Assembly (NCBI RefSeq): GCF_910596095.1
Contig: NC_056535.1
Location: forward strand, 2,823,001 to 2,887,000
DNA length: 64,000 bases
Reading direction: 5' to 3'
Source: Thunnus maccoyii
Lineage: Eukaryota > Chordata > Actinopteri > Scombriformes > Scombridae
Of this stretch, positions 24,211 to 45,808 are shown piece after piece (the first letter of the stretch is position 1; each line of letters starts with the position of its first letter). The position numbers were made by a program, and so were the translations under genes. Below the pieces are notes generated by a model. The model did no database searches and was not told the origin of the DNA. It saw nothing but the letters and a program-made list of their open reading frames with translations.

Positions 24211-24489
24211 GTGAGTGCATTTTTCTTCCCTGGAAGTGTCCCATGTAAAGAGTTTCATAGTTAAAGTGGCTTCAGAGTTCACAACAGAGTCACACACAGC
24301 TGCATCTGTCTGTCCTGTTTAATAACAGCTTCCGACATTCCAGGACGGAAAACTGATAACGGGTCTGTGCTTGTGCTCAACAGGAACTGTTTGTTGCAGC
24401 TACAGACAGAGCTGTATAGAAGACTGTTACTGGTCAGCCCGAGAGTTTGCTCTTCTATTTAACTAAAGAAGAAAACTGGTGAGATAAAA

Positions 24490-24790
24490 CCAGTGGTGGA
24501 ATGAAACTGAAGACACGAGAAACGTGTACTTTACGTGACGCTATTTCTATTTTATTCTTATTATTCCACTGCAGTTCGGAGGGAAATATACGTTTGCTTC
24601 TCGTAATGTATCTGATTCTATTCGCAGATTGAGAATTTAAATACAAAACCAGCGATGATCTTATAAATTATGATGCATACCTATAGATTAAACAACCCGA
24701 CAGTATATAAAGTAGTTCAGTAGCTCGCCCTTGACCTACCATAATGCATCAATTATAATGATCCGACAATATAATGCATCAAAAATAAGA
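24490..24790 (+). repeat. Interspersed repeat, same family as 61257-62860 (left half)
   Basis: It opens with CCAGTGGTGGAATGAAACTGA and contains ATTCCACTGCAGTTCGGAGG and ACCCGACAGTATATAAAGTA. These are characteristic of the abundant teleost repeat that begins CAGTGGTGGAAAGTAAC. It is an old, diverged copy in slc2a10 intron 1. Confidence 0.6.
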
Positions 24791-25365
24791 TGTATCAGGC
24801 GTTGGATACACACAGTACTTGTAAGTAGATCAAGTCATTGTTGGTTTGGCTCCAAACATGAGATTTGTTGACAATAAGAAAAATATAGAAAATTATTGGA
24901 GTGTTATATATCAATATAACTAGGCACAAGGTCCAGCAGAGCTTTAAAGTGATCACTTAAATTGTTAATGTAATCAGATGCCACTGTAGGGATGCAGCGA
25001 TTAGTAAAATCTAATTATGTTTCTGTGTTCAGGGTAAAATTCTAGCAGCTGAATTTTGGACTATGAAGCTGAAATATTTCAAAGTTGTTTGGTTCCCAGT
25101 TATTTAAAGCCACTACAGGCATCAGGTCAAGCGTGAAGGAGACACTTATAGTCCTTTTTGAATCTTTAAAGCCTCATAAATCAGTGACTAGAACAGAGGA
25201 TGGTTTTGTTTAATTCACACACACTCTGCACAAAACCTGCAATTCAAGTGGACCAAAGAACCATGCTACGCACAGAACATGAACTACACTGAATGCCCCT
25301 CTAAGGTGATGCATTTTGATTGGACAGAAAAAACAGAAAACATAAAGAGCCATTTACATAAAATT

Positions 25366-25890
25366 ATGCTTAAACTGCTGACACATATTGATACATATGG
25401 AAATACTCTGCTTGGGACAATAATGTGTGTCTGATATGTTTTTTCAACAAAAAAGTATAATTATCATTTTAATATCCTTAAAATTACATCTACTCCTCCT
25501 TCATTAAAATTCCGGAATCAATGAAAATGCAGGTATTGTTCATTTCTAAAGTTTAACTGTTGGACACAAGATGTCTCTTACTTCACTGTAAAGTCCATTC
25601 TCAGTGTTTGTGCACTGGAGGCTTCAAGTTTTCACACTTGTGTAAGTTGAATATTGAACCAGGATTGGCTCCAAACTAGTTGTGATGTGACAAATCCTGC
25701 TCATAGGCCCGCAACTTAAAATCATTTTCAGTGAGCTCAGAGAAACTTTCTGCTTTCAGCAGATGAATGTGAAAACAAACTCTGCACATACATCATTCTG
25801 CACAGTGAAGCTCAAACATCCAACTGAAGGAACAAGAAGAAACACCTATTTTTGAGTGGAGTGGGACATTAAGTTCTTAAAGGGGCATGC
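25366..25890. repeat. Dispersed repeat, second copy (slc2a10 intron 1)
   Basis: Homologous to 23390-23860: ATACTCTGCTTGGGACAATA, TGGACACAAGATGTCTCTTA, ACTGTAAAGTCCATTCTCAG, CTAGTTGTGATGTGACAAAT and a tail ending TTTTTGAGTGGAG. Divergence between the copies suggests independent insertions of one family rather than a recent local duplication. Confidence 0.7.
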
Positions 25891-26569
25891 TCATAATTTC
25901 CTAAGGGTGTTTTTTAACAGAAAGCTCAGAAGAATCCTTTACATTGTGTCCATATAGGCTATTGTATTGAGTTTTAAATACCAAAAATCCACTGTGATAT
26001 CCAGTCATTCCCAAAACAGAGAATACTGAATAAATGAGGAATGTCCTCTGTAATTTCCCAGCATGCTTCAAGTATTCACAGTTAATTTCTGTAGAGCAAC
26101 GATTCTGTTGAAATCAGAGCTATGGAGGTGCTTTTTATCACAGTGGTGTAGATTCATCTTATTATTTCAGAGGCACACACCAAATTCCCCACCGCTCTGT
26201 CACTGGCAGCTGATGGGATCTTCTGTTTTACTATAAGACTAAACAAGCTAACTGATTTTTACACAGCCGTGCATTTTGTTGAGCCCATCTCAAGTGGACT
26301 CCCTAATGAAATCATGGCAATCAACAAGAGGGTTGTCATGGCGACAGGGCTGCAACAGGCTCTTGTGGGCTCCCTTGTCTTTTCCGTGAGCAGGACACAG
26401 GACTGCCTGTGGGTGCCAGACCAGAAGAGCGCTGCAGGAACTGGAAATTGTCCTTGTGTGTGTGTGTTTTTTTTAATGTTTTGTTCGTGTTTCACAGAGG
26501 ATGTCCTCTAAGAAACGAATCTGGACCTGCACGACATGACTGAACTGTTCATATAACAGGACAGAAACA

Positions 26570-29500
26570 ATGGGTAAGTTATTTGTATTTGTAAATTTGC
26601 TGTTTAGTTAGGAATGTTACTTTGCAATGTTTTTTTTTTGTTTTTTTTTGCTTTTTTATACAATACATTTGTGTTCACCTGTTAAAAATCAATGCAGATC
26701 ACAGTACTTTTGTGTTAAAGCTACATATAGCCAGCATTGTGTGCTAGAGCGACACTGAATGAATAAGAACATTAAATTGCATGTTAGTTAAATTTTGCCA
26801 CATAAAAAGGGGGAAGACGTTATCATTAATAAGCACTGGGTTTCATTAGGCTTCATTTGGATTTCAGTTTGTTGAATTTGCATTGCTTTCAATAGATTGT
26901 GCACATCAAAGAGTCACAGGTTGATGTGAGGAGCAGCTGCAGAGCAGTCACAGTGACGAATGTGTGTCATTCATTTATAAACCTACAAAAAATATTATAG
27001 AAAACCATCAATAAACTGAGAAAAAAAACCTTTGAGATGGGAGATAATACACAAAAAATGATTTATCATGTCAGTGTGAACTTTGACAAGACATTAAAAT
27101 ACAAAAGAAATCTAAAGACAATAAATTAGACAATAGTTTATAGACAATAATTTGCAAAGGCCTGTGTACAATATCGAACACAAATGCTGCCGTTTTATGC
27201 TCTGTGCTACTTTACATTTTCACCTCAGGACTAAATTGATTAACCTTGTGTTGTATACATGAATAAAATGTTCTTGCTTCTGACAGATGGAGATAGCATA
27301 AATTTTCTTTCAACATTATCTTAGTAGACTAAGTCTTTAATGTTTTGTCACTTCTTCAACATGCTGGCTACTTACAAGGAATGTCCCAGCCGAGTGAACT
27401 CAGCTGTGTGCGAGAAGCTACGACTTCCTTAAACCAAGCAAAAAGCTCTGAAATGTGCTTCTCTTTAAGCCATGATGAAACTTTTTTTTAATATCACCAA
27501 GAAGTAAAATCTGCTATTTAGATCATAATGTCTTGAAAAATATGAGTGATTGATTTTTTATCTTTATAGAGCAGTTCTGCCCTGGCTGAAGCCCTGACAT
27601 AAAAATTCATAAATTCACCACCTACATGATTGCAGTATGTAAACTTATGTCTTTTGGTAAGAGTGCACTTCCTCTAAAGGTAAATGTTTCCTTCCTCCTA
27701 GGTTGCTCCATCCTCCTGTTGGCCAGTGTGGTGTCCACTCTGGGCGGTCTGGTCTTTGGTTATGAGCTGGGCATCATCTCAGGTGCCTTGTTGCAGCTCA
27801 AGGCCGAGTTCAGGCTCTCGTGCATGCAGCAGGAGGCTCTGGTCAGCTCTTTGTTGATTGGAGCCCTGCTGGCCTCTGTGGTGGGCGGCAGCTTCATCGA
27901 CCGTCATGGCCGCCGAAATTCCATCCTCCTCAGTAATGTCCTGATTTTGATTGGCAGCCTGGTCCTGCTCATCAGCTCCTACCCAGCACTGGTGGTTGGC
28001 AGGATCACAGTGGGCTTCGCAATGTGTTTATCCTCCATGTCCTGCTGCATCTTTGTCTCTGAGATGGTCACCCCCGACCGCAGGGGCTTCCTGGTAACAC
28101 TGTATGAAGCTGGGATCACTGTGGGCATCCTGGCAGCCTATGCCATGAACTACATCCTGTCTGACTCCAAGAGAGGGTGGAGGCAGATGTTTGGATTAGC
28201 TGTAGTACCAACACTGATTCAGCTTTCCTCTATATGGTTTCTTCCATCCAGCACTGAGGACTCTTTAAGCCATGACTGCTCTCAGGCCGAAAGAGACCTC
28301 ATGTGCACCATTGAAAACCAAGAAGCAAATGACTCAACAGTCAGCTCCAGCAAGGAACACAAGAAGGTGCAATACAACAGCATGTACCTTTTCCAGCATA
28401 AAGACAACATGAGGACTCGGACTGTCATTGGTCTGGGACTGGTGCTCTTTCAGCAGTTCACAGGCCAGCCAAGTCTTCTCTTCTACGCCTCCACCATCTT
28501 TCACTCAGTGGGGTTTCAGAGCAACGCCTCGGCAGTGCTGGCGTCTGTGGGCTTAGGGTTGGTCAAAGTGATCGCTACTCTGACCTCCATGGTGTTTTCA
28601 GACAGAGTGGGTAGGAGGCCTTTGCTAATCAGCGGATGCTCCGTCATGGCACTGTGTCTGATAACCATTGGACTTCTCAGTGGACATTCGTTGATGAATG
28701 CTAAGAGGCCTTGTAATTCTGAGGATGTTGTCACTAACAGAACAGCTCTCCCTCATTTAAATGTTGCTAATCTGTCAGTTTTTGATGCACCTCTTGTTGA
28801 GAACCACAGACTCCTCAGTAACAGCACACAAGAGGGAGATGAAGTTCTTGATATAGTTAGACAGAAGCCACTGGAACCTGCTCTGGGATCATCTCCAAAC
28901 GACCATGCAACATTTGTGAACTGGATCATTCTCATGTGTATGATGGCTGTTGTGAGCGCATACTCCGTTGGATTTGGACCAAGTTTGTATATTCACTCAA
29001 AATGTGCTCTTATTCAGAGTTCAGACTAGGCAAGATTTTGAAAATACAACCATATTATCATCTTAAATTAACAAGCATTTTGAAGCTGCTACCACTCCAT
29101 AATATGCAATAAAATATCATTATCCAACCCATAACCTCACCTTTTCTTGTAGGTTACTAAAGCTTGGAAATGAAGCTCTTTTTTCTTTGTTTTAACAGTG
29201 ACCTGGCTTCTCCTCAGTGAGATATTTCCAGCTGCTGTCAGGGGAAGGGCATTCGCCTTCACCAACTGCTTCAACTGGGCTGCCAACCTTTTGGTCACAT
29301 TCACTTTCTTGAATGTTATCGGTAAGGTCCCATACAACACATACAACATGCAACCTTTTCATGGTGGACCTTTTGACTGGTCACAGAAAGAAAAGCGCAG
29401 ATGTAACTGATGACATTAATGATGGTTCTGTTCCATTTACATTTCCCAGTAAGCAATGCCAGTGAGTCACTAATAATAATAATACGGGGGCCTTGGAAGC

Positions 29501-30039
29501 ATAAAGCCTAATGGAGCACAGCCAAAGTAAATAATTACGCCTGTGCTTTTCATTGTCTGACAACTCAAAATGTCTGCTGTTTAAAAGGCCTATTGAACCT
29601 GTCTGATTACCTACTTCAACAGTTATGTTAGTCTTGTCTTTCAGATCAAAATATTCTGATCAATTGCCCAGGAAAAAGACAAAACTCTGACTTTCATCAA
29701 CAGATGCAATTGGTCTGTCAGGGACATTTCTTTTGTATGGGATGGCTGCCGTGGCAGCTGGAGTTTTCTTCTACTTCATGCTACCAGAGACCAAAGGCAA
29801 GACTCTGGAGGAGATTGACAAAGAGCTGCGTTTAAACAGGTAGGAAATATTTTTCTAATTTTTCCTCTGATGACATAAACATCATCACATCAGACACCAC
29901 ACTGAAACACTGATGTGTGTGTCTTCGGGTCTTGTTTTGTAGGTTTTACCACAGTGTGGAGTGCTGTGGTGTCGTCAGCCGGAGAAACACTTCCCCTCAG
30001 TACCAGAGAGTGCACTGTCAGGTTAGCACCTCAGGGTGA
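26570..30039 (+). CDS. slc2a10: GLUT10, solute carrier family 2 member 10
   Basis: A facilitative transporter of the major facilitator superfamily for glucose and dehydroascorbate on endomembranes; loss in humans causes arterial tortuosity syndrome. Coding pieces: 26570-26573 (ATGG), 27702-28982, 29199-29321, 29704-29839 and 29943-30039, joining to 546 residues (human 541). Landmarks: [17 protein letters not shown] (TM1), [57 protein letters not shown] (TM7), DRVGRRPLL, a long exofacial loop between TM9 and TM10 typical of GLUT10, [27 protein letters not shown] and [12 protein letters not shown]. The start codon is almost alone on its exon (26498-26573): the phase-1 intron after ATGG joins to GTTGC to give M-G-C-S. 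The donor after exon 2 is A|GTTTGT, weak but required for frame. Poly(A) signal AATAAA at 30168-30173. Confidence 0.96.
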
Positions 30040-30179
30040 TCACTGTAATTATACCACACTGACCGAAGAAGAAACTGACTGACTTGAAAATGATGATAGC
30101 CTGACTTAAGGTAGACTTTATTGATGCACTAGATATTTAAATATGTGGTATCTGTGTGAAACATGTTAATAAAGTGTGT

Positions 30180-31780
30180 TTTGTATATTTTGTGATGTGT
30201 TGTGATCATAGCAGCAAAGTGACACTCCTTTTGGCATTGAAACATTTTTTACAACATGGGTTTTAATTTCATAGTCATGGCCAATACTTGTTACATTTAT
30301 TTGGCAACATTGCTCAACACAGCTTTATACTGCAAATCCAGGGCCGTCCTAATGAGCCTACATGCTCTGGCTGTCAACAATCACATACATAATTAACAGA
30401 AAAATAATCCTAAAAAATTATTACTAAAATGAGGTAAATGTGCATATATGTGATTTCGCAGACTTCACTGTTACAACTTTACTTTTTTAGGGTATCTGCA
30501 GGTCTTGAAAGGTCATTATCAGTTTCCTCAAAAAAAGACCTTAAAAAGTTTTAAATCTAGTTTGCATACATCTAAAATATTTCCTCTTTCCTGCCGAAGT
30601 CAATAATTTTAGTTATAAAATGTTTTGCATGTGATCGCGGGCTTCCAGTAGACATTATACACCTATATACTAGAAGTAGGAGTGGTGCAACAGTCGATTG
30701 TGTGTCCTACGAGGCTGTTCAATCCTTCTTAGTGGAGTTGCAGTCAGCACCATCAGACCTGCAGCAAACAATGTCACTACTGCAGCTACAGTAGCTCGGA
30801 CGCTCACCCACTCACAATGAGTAACTTGCAGATTTAGAAAAAAAGACAATTAATTCATATTTTTTAATTGTGCTATCTATCCATCTTATACCGCTTATCT
30901 GGCCCATGTTGCATTGATTAATTATATCATTATGTAGTGTATAGTATGATATATATGGTATTAAATTGCATTCTATGTGGTATTATAAAGGTCTTAAATA
31001 GTCTTGAATTAAACTTGGTGAACCTGCAGAACCACAGTAGTTACTGTAGTTTGACAGTTACATTCATTTCCCTTTCAAATCATTTAGTTAATATATAACA
31101 GTTTATATGTGTATTTGTTTAGTCTTATCATTTGAGCACTCATGATGCTTGACATCTAAATGATCTGAGGGCATCATATTACAGGTCATGGTCACAAGGA
31201 GTACTGCTGTGAAAACAGTTGTATGAAGTAAAAGCTGATGATATCTCAGTTTGAGCTTGGAGGCAGCAAATTTATAACAGCCAGCCTGTGTTACAAACTG
31301 GGGCGTGTGCATTTAGCAGGCAGGGAGGGTATGATGAAAAGATACTGGGAGGACAAAGTGTTTAATCCAGTGTTTCTGGAATATACCAGTAACAAGAGTC
31401 AAGATGTCTCTGCCTCTGCTGATACACTTTTTTCTTGTGAATCCCAACTTTTTCAAAGAGCAATAATGAATTGCTGGAGTACTGAGTAATCCAATGTTGC
31501 TTCTTCACAAGACTGAGATGTGGTTGAAAGGTTTTAATCAAACTATATAAAAGTTTTGTACATCTAGCTATAAAAATGTTCACTCTACTAAAAATGACTA
31601 ATATTTTTGTCATAGCAAGAATAATACGTGCATGTACATCTTTTGGTTTTCAAATAGCAATGTAACTTCACTTTAGAAAAGCCATAATTTGCACATTGCA
31701 AGGTGTTGATGCAAGATAAGTGTGAGAAGAAGAGTGGTCTGTATGAAGATGACATAAAGCAGTCAGATGTACCTGATAAA
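30180..31780. other. Convergent intergenic region, slc2a10 to csnk2a1
   Basis: The 3' ends of slc2a10 (plus) and csnk2a1 (minus) face each other here. Apart from the repeat at 30489-31037, nothing coding was recognised. Short open frames on both strands look random. Confidence 0.5.
30489..31037. mobile_element. MITE-like repeat with TCTGCAGGT ends
   Basis: The left end AGGGTATCTGCAGGTC and right end AACCTGCAGAACCACAG are imperfect inverted repeats. Just inside are the motifs TTGAAAGGTC and AAAGGTCTTAAATAGTCTTG. The arrangement fits a common fish non-autonomous DNA element (probably hAT-like), about 550 bp. A clear target duplication was not found. Confidence 0.5.
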
Positions 31781-33286
31781 TAAAACACGTGTTTATTTAC
31801 ACAAATATTTTCAAATACTAGTCTTCTACATAAGGACATAAAAATATATACAGTGATGTAGGGACTCAAACTGCTCCGTTCTCAGGTCAATGTATACATG
31901 TTCTGATTTATTTGCATTTTCAGGTTTTGAAATGAAAAAAAAAAAAAAAAAAAAAAGATGCATATGTACAGCAGGGTCTAAAACTTACACTTTCAAACTC
32001 TGGCACTAAAACACTGGGGAATATTCTACCCTTCAAGTGCTATTCAACATTATAACTTCAAAACTTCCCTCAACATGTTGGTGAAAGCCAATAATCTGGA
32101 TTACTCGTCACAAAGCTTACCCATGTCACTACACTTCACGGAACTGAACTTTCCTCCAAAACTAACAGCACTTCAGTCACCTGCAGAGAATTATTATATC
32201 ACGTGATCGTATTCACTAGAACCCACATAGTCAACCTGCGTTACAGCAGCTCCATGAGTAACTCCCGTTAAAACAAAACTCGGTTTGGTCAGTCTCTTCT
32301 TCCAACCGACTGAGTAAACTTTGGTTATGTCTTGAAGTAATTCAAGAAAAGCCACTTGAAGTAATTCAAGGAACTGGAAAGCAGCACGTTTGAGAAACCA
32401 TGTCTTTGAGAACCTGAATGAACCTTACCTGGCTTCTTAAGAGATTATAGTACAACACTAGAGTCGATCAAACCACTTGATGGTGAATGAACCTTATCCA
32501 GCAGTCCAGAACATTTCAGTACAAAACAAATAAATGGTAGGTGACGTGACGGGGGGGGGGGGGGGGGGGGGGTCGCATATCAAAAGAAGACTGGTGATCT
32601 GGTTTGGTAAGAAAGGCAAGACAAAACTACTCAGGCAGAGAAAGTGTTGAAGTGTCATTGTGTTCACATACACCTGGAGCACAGAACAGCACCAAACACT
32701 TCCAAAATGCTGTGATCTGGAGGGTGTTTAGACTCAATCTGAGGGAAACTGATTTGTTTTTGACAATGCTGCAGTAGTAAACTATACAGGATCTGCTCCT
32801 TTTGGTCCTGATGGCCAACAGCTCTTTCTTTTGTCTTCTGCTGATGTACTTATTGACCAGTGCCTTCACAATCCAAACTAAAACACTAATTAGCCGTGCA
32901 CACTCGCTCTCAGACTCGCCACACACAAACACGCACCCCTTTTGTATTCACTACGGCTTTTGTGGGAGAACGATAGGGAATACCTGTATATTTCAATTAC
33001 ACAGAACATTCATTTCAGATGTCAGGTTAACACGTTCATTCGAGGAGGAAAAGGAAAGAATGGAAAGAACAGAAAGAACATCTTTCTTTTCTTAGACAAC
33101 GGCATCCTCCAGCCAGGAGGGTGGTGAGGCGCGGTCACACTGAGTTAGGTTGGATGTGGAGAGGGCTGGCAGAGTGGCACCTGTCTAGTTTCTCCCCCCC
33201 CAGTGGTTGTGGTTGTGGGAGAGATTGGGGAGAGAGGGGGGCTGAGAGTGGATTTGGGTGGGGGTGGGAGTTGGGGGGGGGGGGTG
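31780..33286 (-). other. Probable 3' UTR of csnk2a1
   Basis: Follows the TGA at 33287-33289 on the minus strand. AATAAA on minus (TTTATT on plus) at 31792-31797 is a likely poly(A) signal. The transcript would contain a 12-base C run two bases after the stop codon (33273-33284) and a 22-base C run (32551-32572), besides an A/T homopolymer at about 31931-31956. The extent is inferred. Confidence 0.5.
32551..32572. repeat. 22-base G run (C run in the csnk2a1 transcript)
   Basis: A pure mononucleotide tract of 22 G on the plus strand within the proposed csnk2a1 3' UTR. Its length is unreliable in assemblies and in reads. Confidence 0.9.
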
Positions 33287-42428
<9,142 letters not shown>

Positions 42429-42530
42429 TTACTGCAGCAGAGGGCGGTTGGAATATGGGGAGGATGGGTGGGAAGGAGGGAGGAAGAGGAGGGAAGGTAG
42501 GGGGTGAGGGGGGTTGATCCCAACAGGGCA

Positions 42531-42620
42531 AGGGGTTTGGGGGGGGGGGGGGACTTAATCTGAGGATGGGGGGAGGGGCCACCAGGGGCACGGTGGGATA
42601 GCTAAAAAAAAAAAAAAAAA
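42531..42620. repeat. G-rich tract with 14-G run and A run
   Basis: G run at 42539-42552 and A run at 42604-42620, directly upstream of the csnk2a1 start-codon exon acceptor (42432). On the transcribed minus strand these become a C-rich/T-rich polypyrimidine region in front of the acceptor. Open frames rich in proline across it are low-complexity artefacts. Confidence 0.8.
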
Positions 42621-44680
42621 GAAAGAGAAAAACTGGTGTGAGAGAAGGTGAAAGATTACACAAATCTGATCCCTGGTTTATACATGTTGCAGTGGCTACA
42701 TAACAGGTGGAGGGTGAGGGCTATACTGCAGCTTATAATATTTATATTGTGTGACATCTTAAGGCTTCAATTTATAATATGAAATGAAGAACAGCCACAA
42801 ATCCTCACACTTGAGAAACTGAGCCAGCAAAATGTCCCTTGAAAAATGATAAAATAATCCAATCATATTTTCTGCTGATTAATTGTTTAATAGCCTTGTA
42901 GTTTCCGCACTGATCTACTCCACAATTTCTGCTGGTAAAGACAATACTGAGCGGGCTGTTGAAAGGCTAGCTAAAGCTAACAAACTCTCTAATTGCAACT
43001 ATTTTTAGCTTATACAGTCAAACAATGTTAGCATGAATGCTTTAAATATAGCATGAGTGACCCTGAGACACTAAAGTATCTTAAGTTCTTGTTTATAGGG
43101 GAGGGTAAGAAGAGATCAGTAGGTGGATTGCTGGACAATCCACAGCTCTGTGGCACTGTACCAAACTGCCACGTTGAGGGGGGGAGCTGCACCTGTGGGT
43201 AAGGCTCACAATCTGCGCTCAGACCGAAAACAGCCCTGCGTTAAAAAAACGCAAGAGGCTGTGTTGCTTCAGTTACCAGTGAGACATGAAATATGATACA
43301 AACAGAATTTTACAACTCTGGAAAATTATCACAGTGGCAGTCATTTTATTTACAAAGTTAGAGCTATCCACTAGGAATGTGCGCTTACATGTATTTGACT
43401 GACCAGTGCGACGCCTTGCTGGATTGCGTTGCAGTCTATCAAAGGTTGAGCCAGGTTCAACTCTTTTGTGTGACACAAATGAGGCCACTCCATTGACACA
43501 GTGGGGGTCCTGATGAAATGACTCAAAAAAAAAAAAAAACAACGCAGGGTCACCTGGCAAAAAGTTTAACCTGGCTCAATGTTTGCAGGACTGCAAACTG
43601 ACGTCATCTAGCAACACACTGCGTAGACCAAATACTTGCAAGTCATATTTTTGGTAGATTGCTTTCTAATGAGAATAGCATATTTGTACTGTTTACCTGC
43701 AATTGTTGAAATGAAAGATAAAAAAACGGCAGCTGTGATACTTTCATAGAATATTAAGTTCTTGTCTTTGTGCCTTTGTGTTTGGGCTAATATGGACCCA
43801 AATAAATATAATAAATAGATGGAATTAATTAGTACATGACAATGCCATTTAATACCAAGACAGGTACCAGTGCAGAGCTTACATCAAACTATAACAAAAC
43901 CTCAGTGCAGACCCATAGATCAAAACAAATGAACTATTCCACATTAAATGATCCACAATTTACCAGCATTTGGGCTTGTGTTGAGCATGAAGCTTCAATT
44001 GATGATTATTTTTACTGATTAACCTTGATTACTTATTGATTAATTATGTCTACAGACGTCCTTGTTTTGTAAATTAGCAAAACTGTGCGTAATTCATTTT
44101 CTATCGATTGACTGGATCAAGATGAGTGTTCATTTTACACAGTTTTAAACATCACCGTTGACTCTCAGACGTATTGATAGCCTGTTGAATTACTAGGGCA
44201 GGGAGGGATTACTGGTCTCATTCAAATAGCTAAATCCATTCTTTAACTGTCACACTGCTGACAGAACCATCAGAGCAACTTAACACTTTAAACCCTTCCC
44301 AACCAGGTCAAGTATCATGCAGTATCTGGTCTGCCTTATGACAAATACAAACTATACCATATTTACCCTGCATTACTAGGGATAACAAATTAATCAATTG
44401 TTATTGTCCTGACTGTCCCGGTATGTGAGGCAAGTTTCAGTGTGAAGTACTGCTGCTTGACAAATACAGGAATTTCCGCTATAATGTTGGCAATATAGAT
44501 CTTCAGTAGAATGCTGCTTCCTTTCATTTGTCTTATACACTGAATTATTTCACAAGCAGTTACATTAGCTTAAACAATAATCTGCAGCTTGGCTAACACG
44601 ACTGAAATTTCACAAGACAATGCAGCACCACACTGAAGTTAGCTTCCAATTCAGGGTTAAGGGGAAAGCTGAGGAGAAAG

Positions 44681-45061
44681 TTAAAGGTGCAGTGTGTAGA
44701 ATTTAGTAGCATCTAGCAAAACGGACTTCGCAGAAATGGAATATAACATTTTTAAGTATGCTTTAATTAGTGTATAATCACTTGAAAATAAGAATCGTTG
44801 TGTTTTCTTTAGCTTAGAATGAGCCCTTTATATGTAAATAGGGAGCAGGTCCCCTTCCACAGAACCCGCCATGTTGCATCGCCATGTTTCTACAGTAGCC
44901 CAGAATGGACAAACCAAACACTCGCTCTAGAGACAGCCTTTTGCATTTTTTGCAGCCATCGTAGGTTCTCCTACATGCTTGGAAGGGGAGGGGTATTCAG
45001 TTGGTTGCAATCTGCAACCTCACCACTAGATGTCACTAAATCTTACACACTGGTCCTTTAA
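44681..45061. mobile_element. Fish MITE with TTAAAGG(T/A)..CAGTGTGTA ends
   Basis: The left end TTAAAGGTGCAGTGTGTAG and right end CTTACACACTGGTCCTTTAA are imperfect inverted repeats. The sub-terminal CACTAGATGTCACTAAAT is the familiar ending of a MITE found in many teleost genomes. Length 381 bp. The only open frame (about 44819-45061) reads through the element and its right end and is not a gene. Confidence 0.75.
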
Positions 45062-45808
45062 GGGAAATATAAATAATGATATTTGGTGGCTGATTCTCCA
45101 TTTTTTACCACTTACACTTATGAAAAAGAGTGTTAGACATAGTAGCAAAAGCCTTAACACTGTTTAAACCCACTTTCAGATTTGCGAAACCTTTATTTTG
45201 CTAACGAAAACTGGAAAAAAAGGGTGACTGATGTTTATCCATATTGATTCTGCCAATTGATTGCACTTCTTCTCGATTCCCAGTTTTGATTCCAATACGG
45301 TAAAAAAAAAAAAAAAGTGGTCAAATATTAAGATAAAAATATCTTTATTCTTTTAAGCATTTACTCTGACTTTTGTTTCATTAAAAAAAGCACATTCAAA
45401 GTCTTTAACTGAACATTCTGCTTTTGTTTTGAATAATTTCTGTCTCATCTTTCCCTCAATAACAGCGTGCTGTCACTGTAAAGGCCAATTCGTGGACATG
45501 CACGCAGTTCCATTCACCCTTTTTTCTGAGGTCTGCGGACACAGACATGTCACATGTACGCAAAGGGAAACAGGGTTACAGCATGATAACTGTCTCACAA
45601 GCACTTTACACAGCATATAAACACAGCCTCTTGTATTGTTTTACACAGTGCTGTTTTCAGTCTGAATGCAGCTGAGGAGTTCCTTTATTGAGCTGTACAA
45701 CAAGAAAAAGTTGGAAAAGAAAGCAACACCTTAATGACGACAGTAAGCAGTAACTAACATACATACACAGTGTGTCACTGCTTGGTAGCCCTGACTCTAC
45801 TAGAGGTG

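Larger units (their letters stand above)
24211..26497 (+). other. Intron 1 of slc2a10 (proposed)
   Basis: Between the proposed non-coding exon and the start-codon exon I see only the two repeats listed separately and no coding exon. A T/G-rich tract precedes the acceptor at 26497. Confidence 0.4.

Noticed and set aside
27626-27701. ATG at 27626 as the slc2a10 start
   Set aside because: It reads through the polypyrimidine acceptor at 27701; the upstream ATGG exon at 26498-26573 with a perfect GTAAGT donor gives the expected M-G N-terminus.
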